Source of the DNA: Hyphomicrobiales bacterium
GTDB taxonomy: Bacteria; Pseudomonadota; Alphaproteobacteria; Rhizobiales; Rhizobiaceae
Length of the DNA stretch: 64,000 nt
Assembly (NCBI GenBank): GCA_900473185.1
Contig: UCKU01000009.1
Location: 186,001-250,000, forward strand
Reading direction: 5' to 3'
The first letter of the stretch is position 1. Each line of letters opens with the position of its first letter. The notes under the pieces were generated by a model. It had not been told where the DNA came from, made no database searches, and was given only the letters and a program-made list of their open reading frames with translations. This document shows positions 36,351 to 45,089 of this stretch, piece by piece. Both the position numbers and the translations under genes were made by a program.

Positions 36351-37442
36351 ATGACGATACGCACACTGGACGCGCCGACCGCCTCCGCTCTCCTTGACTG
36401 GTATGACCGCCATCATCGCGACCTGCCCTGGCGGGTTTCGCCGCCGATGGCGAGGCGTGGCGTCAAGGCCGATCCCTATCACGTGTGGCTGTCCGAGGTG
36501 ATGCTGCAGCAAACGACTGTGCAGGCGGTAAAACCCTACTTCGCCAATTTCCTGGCGAAATGGCCGTCGGTGACGGATCTCGCCGATGCGCCTGTTGAAG
36601 CGGTGATGGCCGCCTGGGCGGGGCTGGGATATTATGCTCGGGCGCGCAATCTGAAGAAATGTGCCGAAGCCGTTGCTACCGAACATGGCGGCATCTTTCC
36701 CGACACCGAAGAGGGCCTGAAAGCCCTGCCCGGCATCGGCGACTATACGGCGGCTGCGGTGGCAGCGATTGCCTTCAACCGGCAGGCGGCCGTGATGGAC
36801 GGCAATGTGGAGCGCGTGATCTCACGGCTCTATGCCATCGCCACGCCGCTTCCAGCCGGCAAGCCGCTGATGCGCCAGAAGGTGGCGCTGCTGACGCCTG
36901 CCGACCGCCCCGGCGATTTCGCCCAGGCGATGATGGATCTGGGTGCCACGATCTGCACGCCGAAGCGCCCGGCCTGCTCGCTCTGTCCCTTCAACGGATC
37001 GTGCGAGGCGCTCAGGCTGCATGATCCCGAACAGTTTCCAGTCAAGGCCCCCAGGAAGGAGAAGCCGATCCGACGCGGCGCGGCCTTCGTGGCAGTCACC
37101 TCCGATGGCGATATCCTGCTGCGGCGGCGGATCGAAAGCGGCCTGCTCGGTGGCATGACGGAAATTCCGACGACAGCATGGACCGCGCGGCAGGACGGCG
37201 AAACCTCAGCCGAAGCGGCACCCTTCAAGGCTGACTGGGAGAGCGCCGGCAGCGTCACCCACGTCTTCACCCATTTCGAGCTCAGGCTTTCGATCTTCCG
37301 CGTAGCAATTGCCAATCGCCTTCAAATCGATGACGGCTGGTGGGAGCCGGTTATAAATCTTGAAGCTCAGGCGCTGCCGACTATCATGAAAAAAGCGATC
37401 GCAGCGGCTATTCCTCTCGCGTTCAAAACAGCCAAGGGATGA
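36351..37442 (+). CDS. mutY: A/G-specific adenine DNA glycosylase
   Basis: Removes adenine mispaired with 8-oxoguanine. 363 residues: catalytic Glu49 (LSEVMLQQT), helix-hairpin-helix LPGIGDYTAAAV (126-137), catalytic Asp150 (VMDGNVERV), the [4Fe-4S] ligands Cys202, 209, 212 and 218, and a C-terminal NUDIX-like MutT domain (from about 240) with VTHVFTHFELRLS for 8-oxoG recognition. The stop overlaps the region of the next start, so it is co-transcribed with the HAD gene. Confidence 0.95.
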   Translation: MTIRTLDAPTASALLDWYDRHHRDLPWRVSPPMARRGVKADPYHVWLSEVMLQQTTVQAVKPYFANFLAKWPSVTDLADAPVEAVMAAWAGLGYYARARNLKKCAEAVATEHGGIFPDTEEGLKALPGIGDYTAAAVAAIAFNRQAAVMDGNVERVISRLYAIATPLPAGKPLMRQKVALLTPADRPGDFAQAMMDLGATICTPKRPACSLCPFNGSCEALRLHDPEQFPVKAPRKEKPIRRGAAFVAVTSDGDILLRRRIESGLLGGMTEIPTTAWTARQDGETSAEAAPFKADWESAGSVTHVFTHFELRLSIFRVAIANRLQIDDGWWEPVINLEAQALPTIMKKAIAAAIPLAFKTAKG

Positions 37443-37444
37443 TT

Positions 37445-38059
37445 ATGGCAAACGACATCAAGCATATCGTTTTCGATATTGGCAAAGTTCTTATTCATTA
37501 CGATCCGCATATTCCGTTCAGCCGCCTCATTCCCGATGAGGCCGAGCGCAACTGGTTTTTCGCCAATGTCTGCACGCATGACTGGAACATCGAGCAGGAC
37601 CGCGGCCGCACCTGGGCCGATGCCGAGGCATTGCTGATCGAGCAGCATCCGACCCGCGAAGAGCATATCCGCGGCTTCCGCAAGCATTGGCACGAGATGG
37701 TGCCGCATGCCTATGAAGACAGCGTCGCGATCATGGAAGGCTTCATCAGCGAGGGCCGGGACGTGACGATGCTGACGAACTTCGCCTCCGACACGTTCCG
37801 TGAGGCACAGGAGCGCTTCGCCTTTCTCAAGAAGCCCCGTGGCGTGACCGTTTCCGGCGATGTCGGCCTCATCAAGCCCGATATCGCGATTTACGAAACG
37901 CATACCAAGAGCTTCGGCCTCGATCCGGCCGCGACGATCTTCATCGACGACGCGCCTGTCAACATCGAGGGTGCGAAGGCCGCAGGCTGGAACGCCGTGC
38001 TCTTTACCGGCGCCGACAAGCTGCGCGCCGATCTCGCCACCTATGGACTGAAGGCCTGA
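37445..38059 (+). CDS. HAD-superfamily hydrolase (YihX-like)
   Basis: 204 residues, HAD subfamily IA. The nucleophile motif is VFDIGKVLIHYD (Asp then Gly at +2, as in YihX-type phosphatases), motif II is MLTNFAS, and the C-terminal motif is GLIKPDIAIYE ... IFIDDAPVN. YihX releases phosphate from alpha-D-glucose-1-phosphate; the substrate here is unproven. The start is ATG 37445 (AAGGGATGATT upstream), 2 bases after the mutY stop; ATG 37439 is an alternative. Confidence 0.85.
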   Translation: MANDIKHIVFDIGKVLIHYDPHIPFSRLIPDEAERNWFFANVCTHDWNIEQDRGRTWADAEALLIEQHPTREEHIRGFRKHWHEMVPHAYEDSVAIMEGFISEGRDVTMLTNFASDTFREAQERFAFLKKPRGVTVSGDVGLIKPDIAIYETHTKSFGLDPAATIFIDDAPVNIEGAKAAGWNAVLFTGADKLRADLATYGLKA

Positions 38060-38062
38060 GCC

Positions 38063-38428
38063 ATGAGCTTCGACCCCGCAGCAGCCATCGACCGTTTCCA
38101 CGCCGCGATCAACGATCTCGATTTTCCCGAGATCGAGAACTGGTTTGCCGAGGATGCCACTTATGTTTCCAACGGCGTCGGCAGCCTTGCCGGCCGGGCC
38201 GAGATCATGGCAGCATTCCGCCGCTACTTCGACGACTATCCGGACCAGACGGCGGAGAATTCTCTGGTCGAGACTCTGACACCGCTCTCCGGCCGTGCCG
38301 TGTGGTCCGTTCGGGCAACGCACAGCAAGACCGGCAAGCCGCTGATCCGCGAAGGCGAGGAAACGATCACCTTCAACGAGGTCGGCAAGGTTACGCGCGT
38401 CGATGTAACCGATTACCAGGAATTCTGA
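38063..38428 (+). CDS. NTF2/SnoaL-like protein
   Basis: 121 residues with the cone-shaped NTF2 fold: AIDRFHAAINDLDFPEIENW, GRAEIMAAFRRYFDDY, and strands ending the domain at VTRVDVTDYQEF. Such proteins are small-molecule binders, isomerases or unknowns. It follows the HAD gene after 3 bases, making mutY-HAD-NTF2 a likely operon that ends in a strong terminator. No substrate can be deduced. Confidence 0.75.
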   Translation: MSFDPAAAIDRFHAAINDLDFPEIENWFAEDATYVSNGVGSLAGRAEIMAAFRRYFDDYPDQTAENSLVETLTPLSGRAVWSVRATHSKTGKPLIREGEETITFNEVGKVTRVDVTDYQEF

Positions 38429-38456
38429 CGCAGGATCTTAGCTTTAATAGTAAGAA

Positions 38457-38488
38457 GCCCGGGGTCTTTCGGCCCCGGGCTTTCTTTT
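38457..38488 (+). terminator. Rho-independent terminator after the mutY-HAD-NTF2 operon
   Basis: GCCCGGGG (38457-38464) pairs with CCCCGGGC (38473-38480), followed by TTTCTTTT. It lies between this operon and the converging ccrM. Confidence 0.85.
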
Positions 38489-38554
38489 GTGCGTCTTCCG
38501 TAACTGGAGGTACAAACCGGAAGAGGCCTGGTCCTGTCCTTGCAAGGATGTTGC

Positions 38555-39697
<1,143 letters not shown>

Positions 39698-39834
39698 TCA
39701 TACGCTTTACGCTTAACTGTCCGTTATGGTTACGCAAGTTGGTTACCAAAGCCTGAAGCGCCGACCCGTTTCGGGAAAATATTCCGGTTTGCGTATAAGA
39801 AAGAGGCGGACACCTGGCTGCCCCCGCCCCGATT

Positions 39835-40194
39835 TCACTCCGCCGCCGAGGGCATGTGGACCCGCCTGCTATCCTCAGGCGCCTCGGCGCGCTCGACCAT
39901 GCCGTAGTCCCTGATGACATGGCCGATGCGCAGGCGATAATCGGCGAAAATGCCGTTGCGGCCGGCCTTCTGGGCCGCCCGATGAGCTTCGAGATTGCGC
40001 CACTCGCGCACCGCCTCTTCATCCCGGAAGAAGGAAAGCGAGAGGATCTTGCCGCGCATCGTCAGGCTCTCGAAACGCTCGATGGAAATGAAACCGTCGA
40101 CCTTTTCGAGCTCGGATCTGAGTTCGCCGGCAAGATCCAGATATCGATGGCGCTCACCGACATAGGGGATGACTTCGAAGATGACGGCGATCAC
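39835..40194 (-). CDS. Antibiotic biosynthesis monooxygenase (ABM) domain protein
   Basis: 119 residues, a dimeric alpha/beta-barrel (ferredoxin-like) domain: IAVIFEVIPYVGERHRYLDL, GFISIERFESL, ILSLSFFRDEEAVREWRN and HRAAQKAGRNGIF are typical. The family includes heme- and quinol-degrading oxygenases and unknowns. The start is GTG 40194, whose GTGA overlaps the stop of the NIPSNAP gene, indicating translational coupling. Confidence 0.82.
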   Translation of the reverse strand: MIAVIFEVIPYVGERHRYLDLAGELRSELEKVDGFISIERFESLTMRGKILSLSFFRDEEAVREWRNLEAHRAAQKAGRNGIFADYRLRIGHVIRDYGMVERAEAPEDSRRVHMPSAAE

Positions 40195-40520
40195 GGCAGC
40201 ACCAGTTTCGCATGAGGCGCCGAGACATTCTTAAGGAAGATGCGGTCCTCCTTGAGGATGAAGCGCTCGCGTCGGGCAAATTCGTAGTTTTCCCGGCCGA
40301 GCGGATCGGCAGTAAGCCGCGCGCGATAGGCCTCGTAGGCTGCGAGGCTTTCGATGTTGTAGACACCGTAAGCCGTCGTTGCCGAGCCCTCATGCGGGCC
40401 GTAATAGCCGATCAGGTCGGCACCGTTTCTCGGAATCGCCTGTCCCCAGTTGCGGGCATATTCGGCAAAGGCATCCTTGCGGAAGGGGTCGATCTCGTGG
40501 CGGATGAAGCAGGTGATCAT
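40191..40520 (-). CDS. NIPSNAP-family protein
   Basis: 109 residues: ITCFIRHEIDPFRKDAFAEY, GADLIGYYGPHEG, AYEAYRARLTADPLGRENYE and RERFILKEDRIFLK are the NIPSNAP dimeric alpha/beta-barrel pattern. Its biochemical role is unknown. AAAGGAGAAAACCG before ATG 40520 fixes the start. It is first gene of a two-gene operon with the ABM protein and divergent from an ArsR-type regulator, which probably represses it. Confidence 0.83.
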   Translation of the reverse strand: MITCFIRHEIDPFRKDAFAEYARNWGQAIPRNGADLIGYYGPHEGSATTAYGVYNIESLAAYEAYRARLTADPLGRENYEFARRERFILKEDRIFLKNVSAPHAKLVLP

Positions 40521-40570
40521 CGGTTTTCTCCTTTCGTGTGAGAGGAGTTTTCGCACATTGCCGTACGAGG

Positions 40571-40594
40571 ATGCTTCGGTTACGATCGAAGTAT
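40571..40594. promoter_or_regulatory. Candidate ArsR-type operator
   Basis: ATGCTTCG (40571-40578) and CGAAGTAT (40587-40594) form an imperfect (7/8) inverted repeat in the 72-base divergent region, overlapping the regulator's start. Confidence 0.35.
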
Positions 40595-41279
40595 GAAAGA
40601 AGGACCCGACATTGCGCAGATTGGCGCACTCATCGGCGATCCGGCGCGCGCCAATATGCTGGCGGCACTGACCGGTGGTCGTGCGCTGACGGCAACCGAA
40701 CTTGCGGCAGCCGGTGGCATCACGCTGCAGACGGCCAGCACTCATCTTTCGAAGCTCGAAACCGGCGGGCTGCTGGCTCAGCGCAAGCAGGGGCGGCACC
40801 GCTATTTCACGCTGGCCGACGAGGCCGTGGCCCGGCTGATCGAAAGCATGATGGGCCTTGCGGCAAGCCGAGGGCATCTGCGCCACCAGCCCGGCCCGAA
40901 AGACCCCGCGCTGCGCAAGGCGCGTATCTGCTACGACCACCTCGCCGGCGATTTTGGCGTGCGCATGCTGGACAGCCTGGTTGCATTGGGATCGATCGAT
41001 GCCATCGGTGACGGACTTGCAGTGACGGCCAAAGGCGAGAGCGATCTGCAATGCATCGGCATCGATGTCAGCAGCCTCAAATCCTCGCGCCGACCGCTTT
41101 GCCGCTCCTGCCTCGACTGGAGTGAACGTCGCGCCCATCTCGCCGGAAGCCTTGGCAAGGCGCTGCTTGCGAATTTCATGGAAAAGGGCTGGGCGCGGCG
41201 AATGCCGGAAAGTCGCTCGGTGGTTTTCTCACCGGAAGGCGAGCGGCAGTTCCTTAGGCTTTTTCCGCTGGAAGCCTAG
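40593..41279 (+). CDS. ArsR-family winged-helix regulator with long C-terminal domain
   Basis: 228 residues. The N-terminal ArsR helix-turn-helix (PARANMLAALTGGRALTATE; AAGGITLQTASTHLSKLE; RQGRHRYFTL-like wing) occupies 1-90. The remaining 140 residues carry four cysteines, including PLCRSCLDWSERR, suitable for metal or thiol sensing. It is divergent from the NIPSNAP-ABM operon. Effector unknown. Its stop overlaps the end of the converging DUF1284 gene. Confidence 0.82.
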   Translation: MKEGPDIAQIGALIGDPARANMLAALTGGRALTATELAAAGGITLQTASTHLSKLETGGLLAQRKQGRHRYFTLADEAVARLIESMMGLAASRGHLRHQPGPKDPALRKARICYDHLAGDFGVRMLDSLVALGSIDAIGDGLAVTAKGESDLQCIGIDVSSLKSSRRPLCRSCLDWSERRAHLAGSLGKALLANFMEKGWARRMPESRSVVFSPEGERQFLRLFPLEA

Positions 41280-41701
41280 CAAGGCGCAACAAGCGTATTC
41301 CTGAAATGGTCGCGAGCGACCGTAGTGCAAAGCTCGCTCCATTCGCAATCCTCGCAGGCATTGCGGATGAGGTCGGTAGCGAAGCCACGGCGTAGTCTTT
41401 TCAACAGTGTTTTATCGGGAATAAGGCGGACGCCCTGCTCAATCTGCACACCTAGGAGCCTGCCAACCGCTTGGGCGGCAGCTTCGTCCCTACCCTTCGG
41501 ACCGGGCAGTAAGCAATGCGCTGAAGCCTCGGACAGCAAGGGAGCGCAGATATCGTCGGGGCCGGAGACGATTTCGATCTCCTCTCCTGCCGAGAGACGC
41601 TCAGCGATGCGGCGGTAATTGGCGGTGAAGGCCGGCGTATAGCCTTCACCGACGAATGTCAGCATGCAGAGCAGATGATGGGCGCGCAGCCTGACGGTCA
41701 A
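41276..41701 (-). CDS. DUF1284 protein, cysteine-rich, coupled to bioY
   Basis: 141 residues, DUF1284: it opens VRLRAHHLLCMLTFVGEGYT and has six cysteines, including DDICAPL, AHCLLPG and NACEDCEW. An iron-sulfur role has been suggested for the family, without proof that I know of. The start is TTG 41701, whose TTGA overlaps the bioY stop, so translation is probably coupled to bioY. The link with biotin is therefore positional only. Confidence 0.75.
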   Translation of the reverse strand: MTVRLRAHHLLCMLTFVGEGYTPAFTANYRRIAERLSAGEEIEIVSGPDDICAPLLSEASAHCLLPGPKGRDEAAAQAVGRLLGVQIEQGVRLIPDKTLLKRLRRGFATDLIRNACEDCEWSELCTTVARDHFRNTLVAPC

Positions 41702-42288
41702 TGCAGTTCTGCCCGGCCGCCATAGATGCGGATGCCCTTGAGCATGGCCGCAGCGAGTGCGGACTTCAGCACGCCGCCGAGGATGAAGGGCGCGACGCCG
41801 AGCAGCCAGCCTTTTTCCGCGCCAATCAGCGAGGCGAGATAGAGGCCGCCGAGGGCGAGGCAGAAGATGTTTGCGGCAAGGTGAGCGGTGAAGCTTCTGA
41901 TAATATTATCACCGGTCCAGCCGCGCTCGGCGAGCCAGCCGACCATCAGCGCCATCAGCGGAAAGGCGACGAGATAACCTGCCGTCGGCCCGGCAAAGGG
42001 CGCAAGACCGCCTGAGCCGTTTGCCAGTACCGGTGCGCCGAGCATGGCCTCGCCGAGCCAGGCAAGAACGGTGAGCGTGCCGAGGCGCCAGCCATAGAGC
42101 GCGCCGATCATGGTGACGGCGAATGTCTGCATGGTGATCGGCACCGGCACCATCGGCACCGAGATCTGCGAGGCAAGGGCAAGCACCAGCGTACCGGCGA
42201 GAACGAAGAGATATTTGACCGCAATCGACCGTGCGGAAAGGCGCAGCGGATCGAAAGGGATATGACGGGACTGGTCAGAGAGGGACAT
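41698..42288 (-). CDS. bioY: Biotin transporter BioY (ECF S component)
   Basis: 196 residues with about six transmembrane helices. SQISVPMVPVPITMQTFAVT and LGAPVLANGSGGLAPFAGPT followed by GYLVAFPLMA are the BioY signature. It imports biotin, either alone or with a shared ECF energising module; no bioM or bioN adjoins. AAGGAGAATTTC precedes ATG 42288. A BioR box lies 20 bases upstream, so biotin-dependent repression is likely. Confidence 0.93.
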   Translation of the reverse strand: MSLSDQSRHIPFDPLRLSARSIAVKYLFVLAGTLVLALASQISVPMVPVPITMQTFAVTMIGALYGWRLGTLTVLAWLGEAMLGAPVLANGSGGLAPFAGPTAGYLVAFPLMALMVGWLAERGWTGDNIIRSFTAHLAANIFCLALGGLYLASLIGAEKGWLLGVAPFILGGVLKSALAAAMLKGIRIYGGRAELH

Positions 42289-42307
42289 GAAATTCTCCTT
42301 TTCAAAA

Positions 42308-42317
42308 TTATAGATAA
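42308..42317. promoter_or_regulatory. BioR box proximal to bioY
   Basis: TTATAGATAA, the reverse complement of the known BioR site TTATCTATAA, lies 20 bases before the bioY ATG, inside the likely promoter. Confidence 0.8.
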
Positions 42318-42461
42318 TTTTTGATTCCCATCTATTTGATGGCGGAGATTCTTGCGCAACGCAAGAGCAAGCGCGCGGGATTTGAATGTGGCCCGGCAAC
42401 AAGCGAGCGTATACACGTGCTGAAGCGCCCAAAAATCAGGACATTTTCGCACGTTCTGAAA

Positions 42462-42471
42462 TTATCTATAA
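42462..42471. promoter_or_regulatory. Second BioR box, between bioR and bioY
   Basis: TTATCTATAA exactly matches the BioR consensus and extends symmetrically to AAATTATCTATAATTTT. It lies 9 bases after the bioR stop and about 175 bases upstream of bioY. Confidence 0.75.
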
Positions 42472-42480
42472 TTTTGGAAT

Positions 42481-43149
42481 TTAGCCGACGATGGCAAAGG
42501 CTTCCCGCTCGCCGCCCTTCTGGGCGGGTTGCGGAGCGCGTCCGATCCACTGCACATGCTTCTGCAGGATGGCGGCAGCCTCTTCCGCCCTTCCCTGGCG
42601 AAGTGCGGCAAGAATGGCGCGATGATCGTGATCCGTGCGCTTTTCCCAACCCGAACGCCAGGCCGAAAACAGGAAGCGGGCGCTTGCCGCGTGCAGGTCG
42701 TCGATCGAAGCCAGCAGGCGCGGCATGGCGCAAGGGGTGAGGATGAGGCGATGGAAGCGGCGGTTTGCCTCCTCCCAGGCATGCACATCGGCAGCGGCGT
42801 CACCCTCGCGTGTCGCCTCTTCCGCGGCATCGAGGATGGCGGGCGTCAGGTGGCGGATGGCGTGCTTCAAGGCAAGAACTTCGAGGGCTGCGCGCATTTC
42901 CGCCACTTCGCGCACTTCGGCGAGATCGAAGGAGGCGACGCGCACACCACGGCGCGGCTCGCTGATCGCCAGCCCCTGCGCTTCGAGCCGGCGAAAGGCC
43001 TCGCGCACGGGTACATGGCTGGTCTCGAATTCCTCGGCGATATGGTCCTGCCGAAGACGGGCGCCGGGCGCGAGTTCGCCATGCACGATGCGCTCTGCAA
43101 GCACGCGGGCGATACGCGCGGCGATGGTGTCTTCGGGTTCCCTGCTCAT
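42481..43149 (-). CDS. bioR: Biotin-responsive GntR-family repressor BioR
   Basis: 222 residues: a GntR winged helix at about 8-75 (GARLRQDHIAEEFETSHVPV, REAFRRLEAQGLAISEPRRG) and an FCD effector domain (MRAALEVLALKHAIRHL; HDHRAILAALRQGRAEEAAA). The two BioR boxes immediately downstream, in front of bioY, support the name. In Agrobacterium and Brucella BioR represses biotin synthesis or uptake genes. No box was seen upstream of bioR itself. Confidence 0.85.
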   Translation of the reverse strand: MSREPEDTIAARIARVLAERIVHGELAPGARLRQDHIAEEFETSHVPVREAFRRLEAQGLAISEPRRGVRVASFDLAEVREVAEMRAALEVLALKHAIRHLTPAILDAAEEATREGDAAADVHAWEEANRRFHRLILTPCAMPRLLASIDDLHAASARFLFSAWRSGWEKRTDHDHRAILAALRQGRAEEAAAILQKHVQWIGRAPQPAQKGGEREAFAIVG

Positions 43150-43308
43150 TGTCGTTCAGTAGCGAGCCCTGCAGGGCTTGTCGAGGTCGTATGACAGCAG
43201 TTACCGCAAAGCCGCCCGCACGGCGCAATCCAGCCATGCCCGGTCATCGGTTGAGCTTTCGGCGGCCATCGTGTAAAGCCCCATCATCCCCAAACAAGGC
43301 ATGAGTAT

Positions 43309-43998
43309 ATGGACGGCTTCGACCTCATCATCTTCGACTGCGACGGCGTTCTGGTCGATTCCGAGATCATTGCAGCGGATGTTGAATCCAAGCTGTTAAC
43401 GGAAGCAGGCTATCCGATCAGCGTCGAGGAAATGAACGAGCGCTTCGCCGGTCTCACCTGGCGCGATATCCTCTTCCAGATCGAACGGGAAGCCAGCATT
43501 CCGATCTCGGCATCGCTGCTCGATCAGTCGCAGAAGCTTCTCGACATCAGGCTCGAACAGGAAGTGCAGGCCATTCCCGGCGTCGAATTCGCCGTCAGCC
43601 GCCTGTCGATGAAGCGCTGCATCTGCTCGAACTCCTCGAGCCAGCGGCTCGACATGATGCTGGGCAAGGTCGGACTGAAGAAGCTCTTCGCGCCCAATAT
43701 CTTCTCCGCCAAGGATCTCGGCCCCGACCGCGCCAAGCCGAAGCCCGATATCTTCCTGCACGGCGCAAGCCAGATGGGCGTTTCGCCCTCCAGGACCGTC
43801 GTCGTCGAAGATTCCACACATGGCGTTCATGCTGCACGCGCTGCCGGCATGCGAGTGATCGGCTTCACCGGCGGCTCGCACACCTATCCCTCGCATGCTG
43901 ATAAGCTGACGGATGCGGGCGCGGAGACGGTGATTTCCCGCATGAACGATCTGCCAGGCGTTGTCGCCGCATTGGCAGAGTGGGAAGGCGTGCTCTAA
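43309..43998 (+). CDS. HAD-IA phosphatase/phosphoglucomutase-like protein
   Basis: 229 residues. The nucleophile motif IIFDCDGVLVDSE has the usual double Asp; a helical cap (about 18-85) follows. Motif II is CICSNSSSQRLD and the C-terminal motifs are KPKPDIFLHG and VVVEDSTHGVHAARAAGM. This is the beta-phosphoglucomutase/YcjU/GPH-like group; the substrate is unknown. AAGG lies upstream of the ATG. A hairpin follows the stop. Confidence 0.88.
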   Translation: MDGFDLIIFDCDGVLVDSEIIAADVESKLLTEAGYPISVEEMNERFAGLTWRDILFQIEREASIPISASLLDQSQKLLDIRLEQEVQAIPGVEFAVSRLSMKRCICSNSSSQRLDMMLGKVGLKKLFAPNIFSAKDLGPDRAKPKPDIFLHGASQMGVSPSRTVVVEDSTHGVHAARAAGMRVIGFTGGSHTYPSHADKLTDAGAETVISRMNDLPGVVAALAEWEGVL

Positions 43999-44019
43999 GG
44001 GCAGCAGCTTCGCTGCCCT
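43998..44019 (+). terminator. Hairpin after the HAD gene, no U-run
   Basis: AGGGCAGC pairs with GCTGCCCT across AGCTTC just after the stop; no T-tract follows. Confidence 0.35.
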
Positions 44020-44129
44020 GATGCCTCCAAGAAGCGGCAGCTCTTATTCACGCAACGAGTTTTTGTTTGCGGAGGCGTGCCCGCCTTCGCGAAGCCATCA
44101 GGGCTGAGCGATTGTCAGCAGCCGGTGCC

Positions 44130-44813
44130 TCAGCTGCTTTTCTTCTTGGCGTTTTTAACGTTCTTGGTGGGCTGATTGTCGAAGCCGACATTGACCCGGA
44201 CCAGCGCCCCGGAGCCGACCGGCATCTTGATGCCCTCGTGGCGGAAGATGACCTGCGTGGCCGGCGCGCCGGCCGGGATCTGCGCCGCGAAATTGACGAC
44301 TTCGGACGACAGGACGTCCTGTCCGTCCAGCACCGAGATGCGGATCGGCAGCGTGACCGGGCCTGGCGCGCCACCTGGGCCGGCAACAAGACGAAGCTGC
44401 GCCACGACGGTCATGGAGAGCGCCGTGTCGTTAAGCATGCACTGGCGGCTATAGTCGCCGAAAGATGCCTGGAAGACGACCTGCTGCGGATCACCGGTCT
44501 TCGCACCTTTCGCATAGGTGCGATAGATCGCGTCCTGGTCACGCATGAAGATCTGCGGGCATGCACCCTGCACAACGGGCGCGACCGTTCCTTGCGCGGT
44601 AACGCCGGTACCGATCGGAGCCTGGTTCGACGAAGGACTTGATGGAGCGACCGGCATGATCTGGGCATTGCCGTTCGGCTGAAGCGGAGCGGGACCGCTG
44701 CTCGCAGTTGCGGCTTCAGGCTTGCTGTCGCCGCCGAGGCCGAGCGAATTGCAGCCGGCAAGAGCCGCAAGAAGGGATGCGGAAACGATGAGACGAGAGA
44801 CCTTGCCGAGCAC
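44130..44813 (-). CDS. Putative lipoprotein, function unknown
   Basis: 227 residues. The signal sequence MLGKVSRLIVSASLLAALAG ends in the lipobox LAGC (Cys21). A low-complexity Ser/Pro/Gly linker (about 28-85) leads to a beta-rich domain with two Cys (GACPQIFMRD; SRQCMLND) and a basic tail (NVKNAKKKSS). The start is GTG 44813 with GGTGGAAT upstream. Such proteins are common and unnamed in Rhizobiales. It is monocistronic and divergent from thrC. Confidence 0.72.
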   Translation of the reverse strand: MLGKVSRLIVSASLLAALAGCNSLGLGGDSKPEAATASSGPAPLQPNGNAQIMPVAPSSPSSNQAPIGTGVTAQGTVAPVVQGACPQIFMRDQDAIYRTYAKGAKTGDPQQVVFQASFGDYSRQCMLNDTALSMTVVAQLRLVAGPGGAPGPVTLPIRISVLDGQDVLSSEVVNFAAQIPAGAPATQVIFRHEGIKMPVGSGALVRVNVGFDNQPTKNVKNAKKKSS

Positions 44814-45089
44814 GATATTCCACCCCTTGCAAACGCTTTTCTTCTAGGTGCTTGCGACTTTCGCGCAAGGCCTTTCATGACAGTTGGCGATGGTCTATAT
44901 CAGCGGCGCAAAGAAAAATCGATTGGGTAAGCACCGTTTTGATGCACTTTTCGGCGCCGGATGCGGGCAACTTCAATAGGATACCTGAGACACTGCTCCG
45001 ACAGGCCGTTAAGCCCCCTCTTTTCGGCCGAACGGCAGCGTCCCGTTTGCGCGCCGAATTTCTCCAGCCATAGATCAAGGATGACGAAC

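Noticed and set aside
44814..45089. Possible riboswitch or attenuator in the thrC leader
   Set aside because: No leader peptide rich in Thr/Ile, no terminator/antiterminator pair and no recognisable riboswitch core.
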